Assembly: GCA_009840625.1 (NCBI GenBank)
Contig: VXNJ01000009.1
Span: 62,001-126,000, forward strand
Direction of reading: 5' to 3'
DNA from: Chloroflexota bacterium
Lineage (GTDB): Bacteria; Chloroflexota; UBA11872; VXNJ01
DNA length: 64,000 bases
The position numbers and the translations under genes are program-made. Positions 43,859-53,294 of this stretch are shown piece by piece. Below the pieces are notes generated by a model, which saw only the letters and a list, made by a program, of their open reading frames with translations, did not search any database and was not told where the DNA came from. Numbering within the stretch: position 1 is the first letter of the stretch; each line of letters starts with the position of its first letter.

Positions 43859-44752
43859 TCAGTCGGGCCCGATTTGTCCGCGCCAAGCCCGCAGCAGAGG
43901 AACCCGGGCCCCGACCGCCAGGGCCGAGCCCGAATAAACCCGGCCCGCGAACCAGATCGCCGGCGGCAGGGCGGCGACGTTGATCGCGCCGGCCAGCAGC
44001 GCCAGCGGCCACGACAGGGCCCCGCTCAGCACGAGCCCGGGGACCGCGAACTGGGACAGCATCGGCAGCATCGCCAGCGCCCGACCCCACCCCGTCTCGC
44101 CCAGCGGGGTGATCACCAGCATGTAGGCGACAAGGTACACCACCACGGAGACCAGGGTGACCGGCAGAACGGCCTGGTTCACGTCCTCGATCCTGGAGAC
44201 GGTGGCCCCCAGCGCGGCGTAAAGGGCCGCGAAGAGGAAGTAGCCGACGACGAACCAGAAGATCGTCAGCAGGAGGATCCAGGCCGACCCGGCGTCGACG
44301 GTCAGCCGGATTCCGAGGCTGGAGGGGACGATCAAGCCGGCCGAGATGGCGACCGCTCCCACCAGGACCGAAAAGCTGACTAGACCGTACGCTCCGACGC
44401 CTAGGATCTTGCCGGCCATGAGCTGATAGGGGCGCAGGCTCGAAAGCAGGACCTCGATCACGCGGTTGCTCTTGTCGGCGACGACCGAATTGAGCACGTC
44501 GCTGGCAAACAGCGTGATGGCCACGAACATGAACACTGCCGACGATCCCGAAAGGCCCACCGCCAGTTCCTCGATTTCGAATTCGTCCGGCAGCTCCGGG
44601 GCCAGGAACCGCGCCAGGGCGAACGGCACGCCGATCAACAGCGCCAGCAACACCGCCAGGGTGACGAGTCGACGCCGGCTCTGCAGGCGCTGCGCGAGTT
44701 CGTAGGCGGCCACGACCCGGACGCCGTACCATATGCCGCGCAGGTCACCCAT
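43859..44752 (-). CDS. ABC-2 type transporter permease (NatB-like)
   Basis: A 297-residue membrane protein from ATG 44752, with an N-terminal helix, a periplasmic-type loop (LAPELPDEFEIEELAVG), and about five further helices. SNRVIEVLLSSLRPYQLMAGKILG is a characteristic ABC-2 permease segment. The upstream in-frame extension lies inside the ATPase gene and is not homologous. It overlaps the ATPase gene by eight bases. Export substrate is unknown; Na+ or a small molecule or drug is typical for NatAB relatives. Confidence 0.85.
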   Translation of the reverse strand: MGDLRGIWYGVRVVAAYELAQRLQSRRRLVTLAVLLALLIGVPFALARFLAPELPDEFEIEELAVGLSGSSAVFMFVAITLFASDVLNSVVADKSNRVIEVLLSSLRPYQLMAGKILGVGAYGLVSFSVLVGAVAISAGLIVPSSLGIRLTVDAGSAWILLLTIFWFVVGYFLFAALYAALGATVSRIEDVNQAVLPVTLVSVVVYLVAYMLVITPLGETGWGRALAMLPMLSQFAVPGLVLSGALSWPLALLAGAINVAALPPAIWFAGRVYSGSALAVGARVPLLRAWRGQIGPD

Positions 44753-45653
44753 CGTCCAGGTCCCGTCCGCGCACCGCTTCCATAAATACCTCGGAGAGCG
44801 ACGGCCGGGTGTAGGCAAATTCAATCACCCGTCCGGCCTCCAGCGCCGCCGCGAGCGCGGATTCCAGGTCCAGGTCCGCGCCGACCCGCAGGCCCACCGC
44901 TCCCTCGTCGGCGGCCACCAGCTCAGCGCCGGCTATCCGGCCCCACCAGCGCCCGGCCGGTTCAGCCAGCTCGACCCGCAGGCGCCGGTAGGCCGATGCG
45001 GATCGGATCCGATCGACCGGGCCGAATCGAAGCAGGTGGCCGGCGTCAACGATCGCAACGTCGTCTACCAGGTCCTGGACCAGGTCGAGCTGGTGGGACG
45101 AGAAGATCACCACCGCGCCGGCGGCGGCGCGATCGCGCACCAGTTCGGAAAGCGTTTCGGTGGCCAGCGGATCGAGTCCGGCGAACGGTTCGTCCAGGAC
45201 CACCAGCTCGGGGTCGTGCAGCAGGGCCGCGGCCAGCTGAATCCGCTGCTGGTTGCCGTTGGAGAGGTTCTCGAGCGGGGTATCCGAACGGTCGGCCAGC
45301 CCCAGCCGCGCCAGCCAGTCGCCGGCCGCGGCGGCGGCCGACTCGCGGTCCATTCCGCGCAGCCGGCCCAGGTAGATTAGCTGCTCGCCCACCTTGGCGC
45401 GCGGATAGAGGCCGCGGTTCTCCGGCATGTAGCCGAAGCGCTGCAGCTGCCGCCGGCCGATCGGCCGATCCCGCCAGGTGACCCGGCCCCGGTCCAGGGA
45501 CACAAGGTCGAAGATCGCGCGCATCGCGGTGGTCTTGCCGGACCCGTTCGGTCCCAGCAGCCCGAGGACTCTCCCGGCGCCGGCCTCGAGGTCCACGCCG
45601 CGCAGGGCGTGGATCCGGCCGAACCGCTTGTGCGCGTGTTCGATCCTGAGCAT
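44745..45653 (-). CDS. ABC transporter ATP-binding protein (NatA-like)
   Basis: The 302-residue ATPase has Walker A GPNGSGKT (34-41), Q-loop RFGYMPENRGLY, signature LSNGNQQRIQLAAALL, Walker B ELVVLDEPFAGLD and the H-loop FSSHQLD. A C-terminal DUF4162-type extension is present. The signature deviates from LSGGQ. It drives the permease encoded downstream. Confidence 0.92.
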   Translation of the reverse strand: MLRIEHAHKRFGRIHALRGVDLEAGAGRVLGLLGPNGSGKTTAMRAIFDLVSLDRGRVTWRDRPIGRRQLQRFGYMPENRGLYPRAKVGEQLIYLGRLRGMDRESAAAAAGDWLARLGLADRSDTPLENLSNGNQQRIQLAAALLHDPELVVLDEPFAGLDPLATETLSELVRDRAAAGAVVIFSSHQLDLVQDLVDDVAIVDAGHLLRFGPVDRIRSASAYRRLRVELAEPAGRWWGRIAGAELVAADEGAVGLRVGADLDLESALAAALEAGRVIEFAYTRPSLSEVFMEAVRGRDLDDG

Positions 45654-45677
45654 GCTGGACCGCCGCCGAATGCCCGG

Positions 45678-47156
45678 TTAGAAGGAGAAGGTTCTCGGCA
45701 CCGGGTTGGTCCGGGCATAGGCCTGCGCGTCGTAGGCCTCGCGCAACAGCCGCTGCAGGACCGCGGCGTGTGCGGGGTCGCGCGAGAGGTCCTCGTGCTC
45801 CCAGGGGTCGGACTCCAGGTCGTAGAGCTCGCACACGTCCTTGCCGTGGTAGGTGACCAGCTTCCAGCGGCGGGTGCGGTACATGGTCGCGTGGGTCTGG
45901 TCGGCGTGGTTGATCGCCCCGTAGAACTCGGTCCGAACGTAGTCGCGATGGTCGCGTCCATCGTCCGCGCCCTCAAGCACCGGCAGCAGCGACTTGCCCT
46001 GCACGTGATAGGGGACCTCCATCCCCAGCGCCTCGTAGAGGGTGGGGACCAGGTCGGTCAGCTCGACCAGGCCTTCGCAGATCTTGTCCCCGGCGAAGCG
46101 GCCCGGCCAGGAGATCATCAGCGGCACGCGGACCAGGCCCTCGAAGAATCGGCAGCCCTTGAGGATCATGCCGTGGTCGCAGAGCGCCTCGCCGTGATCG
46201 GAGGTGAAGATCACGATCGTGTTATCGCGCTCGCCGATTGCTTCCAGGTGGTCCAGCAGGCGGCCGAATTCGTGATCGATCTGCTCGATCATGGCGTAGT
46301 AGGAAGCCTGGACCTTGCGGTGGTCCCATTCGCGTGGATGCTTTGGCTTGGACTGGAAATCGATCCCTGCGTCGACCAGACGCTGCTGGTGGGCGATGTC
46401 CGATTCGCGGAAGTGGGCACCCGGGAGCTCGTCCGGATCGTAGCGCCGGTAGTACTCGTAGGGGGCGTCGAACGGCGCGTGGGGATCGAACGGGTTCAAC
46501 GTCAGCATCCAGGGCTGGTCGACGTTGCGGTTGGCGTTGATGAATTCGATCCCTTTTTCGGTGCACCAATGGGTCTGGTGCAGGTGAGGGGGAACGTTGT
46601 CGGCTTCGGCGGTCGGCTCGAAAAGGCCTCCGAAAGACTTGACTTCGGCACCGCGCCGGTAACTGGCCTGGCCGCCCCAATCGCCGGGTATCAACCCGGC
46701 CGGATCGCTGCCTTGCAAACGGATCCAGTCGGCATAGTCGTGGAAAGGCAGGTCCGGGCCCTTGTGCGAGTGCGAATACTGGAAGTAGCGGTAGCCGTCG
46801 TCGGTACGCTGCTCGGCGCCGCCGCCGGCGCCGGCCAGGTGCAGCTTGCCGACGTTGCCGACGTCGAAGCCCTCCCCGGCCAGCACCCGCGTGATCAGGC
46901 GAGAGGAGTGTTCCGGCGGAAAGTAGGGATTACCGTTGCCCAGAACCCCGAGCGCGCTCGGGTACATGCCGGTGAGAAAACTGGCCCGGCTGGGAGTGCA
47001 AATCTGGGTCTGGCAATGCGCGTGGGTGAACGTGACCGCAGTGTCCATGAACCGTTTCAACCGCGGCGTGTGTATGTGTTCGTTGTTGAGTCCTTCGATG
47101 GTGTCGAAGCGCTGCTGATCGGAGCAATACCAGAGGATGTTGGGGCGCTTGGGCAT
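45678..47156 (-). CDS. Sulfatase family hydrolase (CTPSR type)
   Basis: A 492-residue sulfatase from ATG 47156. PNILWYCSDQQRFD holds the first metal ligands, and the formylglycine site is CTPSRASFLTG with Cys53. NPFDPHAPFDAPYEYYRRY, TIVIFTSDHGEALCDHGM and a C-terminal RRWKLVTYHGKDVCELYDL segment follow. The protein cleaves sulfate esters, possibly choline sulfate or sulfated glycans. The Cys must be oxidised by a maturation enzyme; none is in the window. No signal peptide is visible, so it may be cytoplasmic. The upstream extension to 47243 is not homologous. Confidence 0.88.
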   Translation of the reverse strand: MPKRPNILWYCSDQQRFDTIEGLNNEHIHTPRLKRFMDTAVTFTHAHCQTQICTPSRASFLTGMYPSALGVLGNGNPYFPPEHSSRLITRVLAGEGFDVGNVGKLHLAGAGGGAEQRTDDGYRYFQYSHSHKGPDLPFHDYADWIRLQGSDPAGLIPGDWGGQASYRRGAEVKSFGGLFEPTAEADNVPPHLHQTHWCTEKGIEFINANRNVDQPWMLTLNPFDPHAPFDAPYEYYRRYDPDELPGAHFRESDIAHQQRLVDAGIDFQSKPKHPREWDHRKVQASYYAMIEQIDHEFGRLLDHLEAIGERDNTIVIFTSDHGEALCDHGMILKGCRFFEGLVRVPLMISWPGRFAGDKICEGLVELTDLVPTLYEALGMEVPYHVQGKSLLPVLEGADDGRDHRDYVRTEFYGAINHADQTHATMYRTRRWKLVTYHGKDVCELYDLESDPWEHEDLSRDPAHAAVLQRLLREAYDAQAYARTNPVPRTFSF

Positions 47157-47230
47157 ACGGAAACCGATCGGGGTCAGGGTCGCCACCGATTTTGGCTTTT
47201 TGGGCCGGGGGTTCGGCGCGAGGCGAGAAT

Positions 47231-48574
47231 TTGGGCCAGTCAAATTGGCTTTTCACTCTTGGTCCGGCACCTGAGCAGGGCGGTTCGCCAATAGAGATCA
47301 TCGTCGGCGTCACCCTGGCGCTGTTGCTAATTGCCGTCAATGGCGTGTACGCCGGAGCCCAGTTCGCACTCATCGCGGTGAACCGCTACCGCATTGAGCA
47401 GCGTGCCGAAGACGGTGACCGCCGCGCCGGCAGCGCCACCGCGCGACTTCGCAACCTGGCCTACGAACTCTCCGGGGCCCAGCTCGGCATCACCGTGACT
47501 TCGCTGGCGCTTGGGTTCGTCGCCGAACTGCTTTTTGCCCCTGCGCTCGAGAAATATCTCGGCGAGGCCGGAATCGGCGCCGGTTCCGGGGCCACCTTCG
47601 CGATCGGGTCGCTGGCCGTGCTGGTGCTGCTTTCATTCATTCAGATGGTCATGGGCGAACTGGTGCCGAAGAACTTCGCCCTGGCCCGGCCAGTGCAGAT
47701 GACGTTGCTGCTGGCCCCGCTGCTGGGCCTGTCGAACCGCCTGACCCGGCCGCTGGTTTGGCTGCTGAACTACCTGGCCAATTTGTGCATTCGGGTGGTC
47801 GGGATGGAGCCATCCGATGAGCTGGCCGGGGTCCGCAATTCCGCCGACCTGCTGCGGGCGATCCGCTGGTCCTCGCGGGCCGGCTCGCTGCCCTCTAGCA
47901 CGTCTCGTTTCGCCGAGGCGGTGGTGGCCTTTGACTCGCTGCTGGTGCGGGATGTTTTCACCCCGCGCAGCAATGTCATTTCGCTCCCCGACAATGCCAC
48001 GATGGCCGACTTGGCTCGGGTCGTGAGCCAGCACGGCGTGGCGCGCATACCGGTGCTGATGCGGGGCAGCGAAGAAGTCCTTGGGGTTGTAACGGCAAGG
48101 GCGTTGCTTTCGATCGCCCGCCACGACCTGGCCAGTTTTCCGGTCCGTCTCTACATGCAGCCGATCCTGGCGACCCCGCCGACCGCGCCCGTCTACTCGG
48201 TCCTGCTGCGAATGCGTCGCCAGCAGAACCCGATGGCCGTGGCCTTGGACGAACACGGCGTCATGGCCGGCGTCCTGACCATCGAGGACGCGCTGCTGCC
48301 GCTGCTCATCGGGCGCGCCGGTTCCTCGGACGGACTGGCCCGACGAACCGTCCGCCTGGACGGGTTGGCGACGGCTTTGGAGTGCGAACAGGCGGCCGGT
48401 TTCACCCTTCCGCCCGGTCCCTACGAGACCCTGGCCGGGTTCCTGCTAATGGAATTCCAGCGCATTCCGGCGGCCGGCGACGTCCTCGAATACCGCGCCT
48501 GGCGATTCGAGGTGCTGGCCACCAACGGAATGCAGATCACAAGGGTGGCGGTGACTCCGCCGGTGGCGCCGTGA
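47231..48574 (+). CDS. CNNM/HlyC-CorC family transporter-like protein (first of a pair)
   Basis: The 447-residue protein has the DUF21/CNNM membrane domain (about four helices; LSGAQLGITVTSLALGFVAE, MVMGELVPKNFALARP), a CBS pair (about 235-350, VRDVFTPRSNVISLP) and a C-terminal CorC/HlyC domain. CNNM proteins take part in Mg2+/Co2+ handling. TTG 47231 is chosen because GAGG lies seven bases upstream (47220-47223); TTG 47192 is the alternative. It is divergent from the sulfatase by 74 bases, and overlaps the next paralogue by four bases (GTGA). Confidence 0.86.
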   Translation: MGQSNWLFTLGPAPEQGGSPIEIIVGVTLALLLIAVNGVYAGAQFALIAVNRYRIEQRAEDGDRRAGSATARLRNLAYELSGAQLGITVTSLALGFVAELLFAPALEKYLGEAGIGAGSGATFAIGSLAVLVLLSFIQMVMGELVPKNFALARPVQMTLLLAPLLGLSNRLTRPLVWLLNYLANLCIRVVGMEPSDELAGVRNSADLLRAIRWSSRAGSLPSSTSRFAEAVVAFDSLLVRDVFTPRSNVISLPDNATMADLARVVSQHGVARIPVLMRGSEEVLGVVTARALLSIARHDLASFPVRLYMQPILATPPTAPVYSVLLRMRRQQNPMAVALDEHGVMAGVLTIEDALLPLLIGRAGSSDGLARRTVRLDGLATALECEQAAGFTLPPGPYETLAGFLLMEFQRIPAAGDVLEYRAWRFEVLATNGMQITRVAVTPPVAP

Positions 48575-49914
48575 TCGACCCGATCCTGGCCCTGGTCCTG
48601 GCGGCGGCGCTGCTTTGCCTTAACGCGTTTTACGTGGCGGCCGAATTTGCGGTCACCACCGCCGATCGGCCGCGCCTGGCCGAATTGGCCCAGCGCGGGT
48701 CCTGGGCCGGACGCATGGCCCAGAAATCGGCCAAGGAGCTCTCCCTGATGCTGGCCGGTGCCCAGCTGGGGATCACCGTCGCATCGATCGCGCTGGGGTT
48801 CGTGGCCGAGCCGGCGGTGGCCTTTCTCCTGGAGCTTGCGATCGGCCAGGTATGGGAACTGGAGCCGGCGACGTTGCACCTCATCGCGCTGCCAACCGCG
48901 CTGGCCCTGGTCACCGCCCTGCACATGGTGTTCGGCGAAATTCTGCCCAAGAACGTGGCGCTGACCCGCCCGACCGGGGTGGCGTTGGCCCTGGCGGTGG
49001 CCTTCCGGTTCTTCGCCAACGCAGTTCGCCCGATCATCTGGGTCCTGAACGGGGCCGCCAACCTGGTGGTGCGAATGTTCGGTATCGAACCCGAAGACGA
49101 AGTCGATATCGCCTATTCGCGCGATGACCTGGAATTCATCGTGGCCGACCTGAGCGCCGAGGGCCAACTGGACGAACCCGAACTGGAAATGCTTGAGCGG
49201 GCGCTTACCTTTTCCGGTATGCGCGTGCGCGAGGCGATGACGCCGCGACCGCAGATGGTCGCGGCCGCCGTTTCGTCCACGCCCATGCAGCTGGCCCGCA
49301 TGGCGCAACGCAGCGGCTATTCACGCTTCCCGCTCTGGGAAGGCGACGCCGACAACATCGTCGGACTGGTCGACGTAGTCGACCTCTATCGGCTCAGCGC
49401 CCGTGACTGGGGCGCTCCGCTACCGCGTCCGGCAATCTCGCAATTGCCGGCAGTGTTCGAGAACGCACCGGTCGCCCAACTCCCGGCCATGATGCGCGCT
49501 TCGGCAACCGAGATGCTGCTCGTGGTCGATGAACACGGCGACGCTGCCGGGCTGGTCACCACCGAGGACCTGGCAGTGGCACTGGTGGGGGACCTCGCCG
49601 ACCAGTCGGCCGACGATTCGGCCGATCTGCGGCAACTCGACGACGGCAACTGGACCGCAACCGGATTGACCCGCGCCAGCGAACTTGCCGAAGCGCTGGA
49701 TCTGGAGCTTCCCGAGGGCGAGTTCGACACCGTCGCGGGTTTCGTGATCAATCAGCTGTCGGCGATCCCCGACGAAGGCGCGTTCTTTTCCTACCGCGGC
49801 TGGCTGGTGATGGTGACCCGCACCAGCGGCCCGCGCATCCTGGCGGTGCGCTTCATGCGCGATCCGAGCGCGTCGGCGCCGAGCGACGCGGACTCCGGCG
49901 CCGCTCCGGACTAG
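48571..49914 (+). CDS. CNNM/HlyC-CorC family transporter-like protein (second of a pair)
   Basis: Also 447 residues, with DUF21 helices (LMLAGAQLGITVASIALGFVAEPAVAFL, MVFGEILPKNVALTRP), a CBS pair including MRVREAMTPRPQMVAA, and a C-terminal CorC/HlyC domain (LELPEGEFDTVAGFVINQL). GTG 48571 shares bases with the previous stop; the upstream extension is a shadow frame. It shares motif order with its neighbour, indicating an old tandem duplication. Its TAG stop overlaps the ferritin stop on the other strand in CTAG 49911-49914. Confidence 0.88.
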   Translation: MIDPILALVLAAALLCLNAFYVAAEFAVTTADRPRLAELAQRGSWAGRMAQKSAKELSLMLAGAQLGITVASIALGFVAEPAVAFLLELAIGQVWELEPATLHLIALPTALALVTALHMVFGEILPKNVALTRPTGVALALAVAFRFFANAVRPIIWVLNGAANLVVRMFGIEPEDEVDIAYSRDDLEFIVADLSAEGQLDEPELEMLERALTFSGMRVREAMTPRPQMVAAAVSSTPMQLARMAQRSGYSRFPLWEGDADNIVGLVDVVDLYRLSARDWGAPLPRPAISQLPAVFENAPVAQLPAMMRASATEMLLVVDEHGDAAGLVTTEDLAVALVGDLADQSADDSADLRQLDDGNWTATGLTRASELAEALDLELPEGEFDTVAGFVINQLSAIPDEGAFFSYRGWLVMVTRTSGPRILAVRFMRDPSASAPSDADSGAAPD

Positions 49915-50444
49915 TCCTCCCCGCCGGCCTTGCCGCCCAACTCGATATCCAGCACCAGCAGCGCCGCCGCGTTGTCGCCGGCCAGTTCGAACCGGCGGAC
50001 GATATCGTCGAACGTCTTTTCCTCTTCCACCTGTTCGGTCAGGAACCATTCCAGAAAAACGGCGGTCGGGCTGTCACCCTCGTCCAGCGCCATCTGGTGC
50101 AGCCGCTTTATGGACTCGGAAACGCCTTCTTCATTGCTTAAAGCGGTGCGAAAGGCATCGACCGCGCCGCTGAAGTCGCCGTACACGGCCGCGACAGGGC
50201 CGATCACGATCCGGCCGTTCCGATCCAGGACGTATTCATAGAGCCGCAACGCGTGGCCCCGTTCTTCGGCAGCCTGCGCCTCCATGAACGCTGAGCAACC
50301 GAGCAGGCTCTCGTTGTCGAACCAACCGGCCATCGCCAGGTATGCAAATTCGGCTGCAAATTCGTTTGATATCTGCTGGTTCAGCCCATCCAGCATGTCC
50401 TCCGACAGCGGCCCGAGGCCCCGTCCAGCGTCCTGCTTGCTCAC
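49911..50444 (-). CDS. Ferritin (FtnA-like iron storage protein)
   Basis: The 177-residue protein has the ferritin core: NQQISNEFAAEFAYLAMAGWF, then AFMEAQAAEERGHALRLYEY with ferroxidase ligands Glu and His in EERGHA, and later LTEQVEEEKTFDDI with further acidic ligands. Iron is oxidised and stored in a 24-subunit shell. The start is GTG 50444 with GGGAGCAGGA immediately upstream. It is convergent with the CNNM gene, sharing CTAG, and divergent from the second sulfatase. Confidence 0.92.
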   Translation of the reverse strand: MSKQDAGRGLGPLSEDMLDGLNQQISNEFAAEFAYLAMAGWFDNESLLGCSAFMEAQAAEERGHALRLYEYVLDRNGRIVIGPVAAVYGDFSGAVDAFRTALSNEEGVSESIKRLHQMALDEGDSPTAVFLEWFLTEQVEEEKTFDDIVRRFELAGDNAAALLVLDIELGGKAGGED

Positions 50445-50676
50445 TCCTGCTCCCGTCGCTTGATGGAGTTTTCCGATCTCTTCGCGGCGGCAAATACCCG
50501 GCTCCTGCCGCGCCCTCCGCCGCGTTTTCCACTTGTCAGATGTTGCCCGGTTAAACCGGCAAGGGACTTAGCAGTGGTTTAAGCCGATTTAGCCGGCGCT
50601 AACGTGATTGGGCCCCATACGGGGATTGCGCATATGGAAAAATCTGCATTGATCCGCATTTCGGCGCCGAGGACTC

Positions 50677-52119
50677 ATGCCCGCTAACGACAACGTGGTT
50701 TTCATCCTCACCGACGACCAGGCAACCTGGGCGCTGGGGTGCTACGGCAACGACGAAATTCGCACTCCCAATCTCGACCGCCTGGCGGCCTCGGGGGTTC
50801 GCCTGGAGAATTTCTTCGTGGCCTCACCGGTGTGCTCGCCGTCGCGGGCCACATACCTGACCGGCCTGATCAACTCCCAGCACGGCGTGCATGACTGGGT
50901 TCGGGGCGACGCCAGCAACGAGATGCCCCCGGCGCTGCTGTCGGGGCGCACCACCTACGTGGACGTGATGGCGGCCAATGGTTATTCATGCTCGCTATCG
51001 GGTAAATGGCACCTTGGCGAGCAGGAACTTCCCCGCCACGGCTTCGCGCGCCACAACCTCCGCCGTTTCGGCGGCGGGTCCTACATCGACCCGGAGATGG
51101 TGCGCGACGGCGAACGCCACATCGCGCCGGGATACGCGAGCGACATCTTCACCGACGACGCGATTGAATTCATCCGGGCCAGCGCGCAGGGCGACGCCCC
51201 CTTCTACGCTTCCGTGCACTACACCGCCCCCCACAGCCCGTGGTACGGGCATCCACAGGAGATCGTCGATTCCTACGACGACTGCCCGTTTGAGTCCTGC
51301 CCGCAGGAGGAGCCGCATCCCTGGATGGCCGGGTCGCCGACGGAATTTAAGGGCGGCCGCGAAATGCTGAAGGGCTACTTTGCGGCCGTGACCGCTATGG
51401 ACCTTGCCGTGGGCAGGATCATCGACACGCTCGAGGAACTGGGCCTGCGCGAACGCACCTTGGTGGTCTTCTGCTCCGACAACGGGTTCAATTTCGGCCA
51501 CCACGGGGTCTGGGGGAAAGGAAACGGAACCTTCCCCTTCAACATGTACGAGACCTCGGTTAAGGTGCCCTGCATCTTCTCCCAGCCCGGCACGATCGAG
51601 CCCGGCCGGGTGTTCGAAGGCCTCCACTCCAACTACGACATGTACCCGACACTGCTCGATTACCTGGGGCTGCCGATCCCGGCGGGAGTGAACCTTCCGG
51701 GCAAGAGCCTGGCGGCCGCGCTGCAGGGCGATGAGCCCGACGATCATGCCGCGGTGGTGGTCTTCGACGAGTTCGGCGGGACGCGCATGATCCGCACCCG
51801 GCGCTGGAAATACATCCACCGCTATGACTTCGGCCCCTGCGAACTCTTCGACCTGCAGGAGGATCCCGGCGAGCGAAGCAATCTCTTCTACCACCCCGAC
51901 CAGCAGGCGCGGATTGCCTCGATGCGCCGGATGTTGGAAAAGTTTTTCGCCGACTACGCCGAGGAGCAATTCGACGGTCGCGACCTTCTGGTCCGCGGTT
52001 TCGGCCAGGGCGCCGATCTGACCGGCGATCTTGCGGCCGACCGGGCCGTTTTCTACCAGGCCTGGGCCGATCCGAATCCCTTGCCGGTCCTGGCCAGCTT
52101 GCGGGAGCAGGGTCGATAG
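50677..52119 (+). CDS. Sulfatase family hydrolase (CSPSR type)
   Basis: A 480-residue sulfatase from ATG 50677. NVVFILTDDQATWALGCYG gives the Asp metal ligands. The formylglycine site is CSPSRATYLTG with Cys53, followed by GKWHLGEQEL, HYTAPHSPWYGHP, and CSDNGFNFGHHGVWGKGNG near the active site. The C-terminal half includes RMIRTRRWKYIHRYDFGPCELFDL. The substrate is unknown. It is not a close copy of the sulfatase at 45678-47156. No signal peptide is evident. Confidence 0.88.
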   Translation: MPANDNVVFILTDDQATWALGCYGNDEIRTPNLDRLAASGVRLENFFVASPVCSPSRATYLTGLINSQHGVHDWVRGDASNEMPPALLSGRTTYVDVMAANGYSCSLSGKWHLGEQELPRHGFARHNLRRFGGGSYIDPEMVRDGERHIAPGYASDIFTDDAIEFIRASAQGDAPFYASVHYTAPHSPWYGHPQEIVDSYDDCPFESCPQEEPHPWMAGSPTEFKGGREMLKGYFAAVTAMDLAVGRIIDTLEELGLRERTLVVFCSDNGFNFGHHGVWGKGNGTFPFNMYETSVKVPCIFSQPGTIEPGRVFEGLHSNYDMYPTLLDYLGLPIPAGVNLPGKSLAAALQGDEPDDHAAVVVFDEFGGTRMIRTRRWKYIHRYDFGPCELFDLQEDPGERSNLFYHPDQQARIASMRRMLEKFFADYAEEQFDGRDLLVRGFGQGADLTGDLAADRAVFYQAWADPNPLPVLASLREQGR

Positions 52120-52130
52120 AAACCGGGTCA

Positions 52131-53294
52131 CTGCTCTCGCACCTTGTCTGCTGCGAATGCGGTCGTCAGGGCGAGGCCGACCGCGTGCAGACGGTCTGTC
52201 CGGACTGCGGCGGATCGTGGCTGGCCGAGTACGCTCTCGAAGATTCGGGGCTCGACCGCACCGAAATCTCGCGCCGCCCGCGCGGGATGTGGCGCTACCG
52301 CGAGGTCCTGCCGGTCCGCCGAGAGGCCAACATCGTCGATCTCGGCGAGGGATCGACCCCCACCCTGCGGCTGCGCCGGATTGCAGGCGAACTGGGCCTC
52401 AAGGAACTCTGGCTGAAGGACGAGGGGTCCAACCCCACCGGAACGTTCAAGGCCCGCGGAGCTGCCGCCGCCTACTCACGGGCCCGCGAACTTGGAATCC
52501 GCGACATCGCCATGGGGACTGCCGGCAACGCCGGCAGCGCCCTGGCCGCGTACGCAGCGCCGGCCGGGATAGCCGCCCACGTGGCGATGCCGCGCTTCAC
52601 CCCCGACCCGATAAAAGCCGAGTGCCGCGCCTACGGTGCCGAAGTGGTCGAGGTAGACGGCCCGATCTCAGTCGCCGGGAAGCTCATGTCCGAACGGGCC
52701 GCCGCCAACGGGTGGTTCGAGGGATCGACCCTTAAGGAGCCCTACCGGATCGAGGGCAAGAAGACGATGGGGTACGAGCTGGCCGAATTCTTCGGCTGGC
52801 AGATGCCGGATGTCGTCCTGTACCCGACCGGCGGCGGCGTGGGACTGATCGGAATTTGGAAGGCGGCCCTCGAAATGGCCCGTCTGGGTTGGCTAACGGG
52901 GCGAAAAATGCCGCGCCTGGTGGCCGTTCAGGCCAGCGGCTGCGACCCGATCGTGACCGCCTACGAGGCCGGTCACAGCACCGCCCAGGCCCCCGAGTCC
53001 CCCTACACCCTGGCGGCCGGCTTGTTGGTTCCGCTGCCCTACGGCCATCGCCTGGTGCTGCGGATCATCAAGGAGACTGGCGGGGTCGCGATTTCGGTCG
53101 AAGACTCGGAACTGGCCGGGGCCGTGCGGGAAATGGCCGAACGCGAAGGGCTGCTGCTTTGCCCGGAAGCGGCGGCTTTGCTGCCGGCGCTCAAGTCCCT
53201 GCTCGACTCCGGTGCCATCGACGCCGACGAGCGGGTCGTGCTGCTCTCCACCGGCAACGGGCTCAAGTACCCCCACGTCTTTAACGGCGCCTGA
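52131..53294 (+). CDS. thrC: Threonine synthase, zinc-ribbon N-terminus with uncertain start
   Basis: A PLP enzyme making threonine from homoserine phosphate. The PLP lysine is in NPTGTFKARG; GSTPTLRLRR, TAGNAGSALAAYAAP and PTGGGVGLIGIWK are typical. The family N-terminal zinc ribbon is present: CCECG about 18 residues before CPDCGG. But the only in-frame ATG/GTG/TTG is GTG 52185, which would omit the first Cys pair. The coordinate uses CTG 52131 as the likely start; the alternative is GTG 52185 (369 residues). No homoserine kinase gene is adjacent. Confidence 0.85.
   Translation: MLSHLVCCECGRQGEADRVQTVCPDCGGSWLAEYALEDSGLDRTEISRRPRGMWRYREVLPVRREANIVDLGEGSTPTLRLRRIAGELGLKELWLKDEGSNPTGTFKARGAAAAYSRARELGIRDIAMGTAGNAGSALAAYAAPAGIAAHVAMPRFTPDPIKAECRAYGAEVVEVDGPISVAGKLMSERAAANGWFEGSTLKEPYRIEGKKTMGYELAEFFGWQMPDVVLYPTGGGVGLIGIWKAALEMARLGWLTGRKMPRLVAVQASGCDPIVTAYEAGHSTAQAPESPYTLAAGLLVPLPYGHRLVLRIIKETGGVAISVEDSELAGAVREMAEREGLLLCPEAAALLPALKSLLDSGAIDADERVVLLSTGNGLKYPHVFNGA

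Noticed and set aside
45609-47294. A 561-residue plus-strand frame opposite the sulfatase
   Set aside because: No domain, Val/Gly-rich shadow of a well-supported sulfatase on the other strand.
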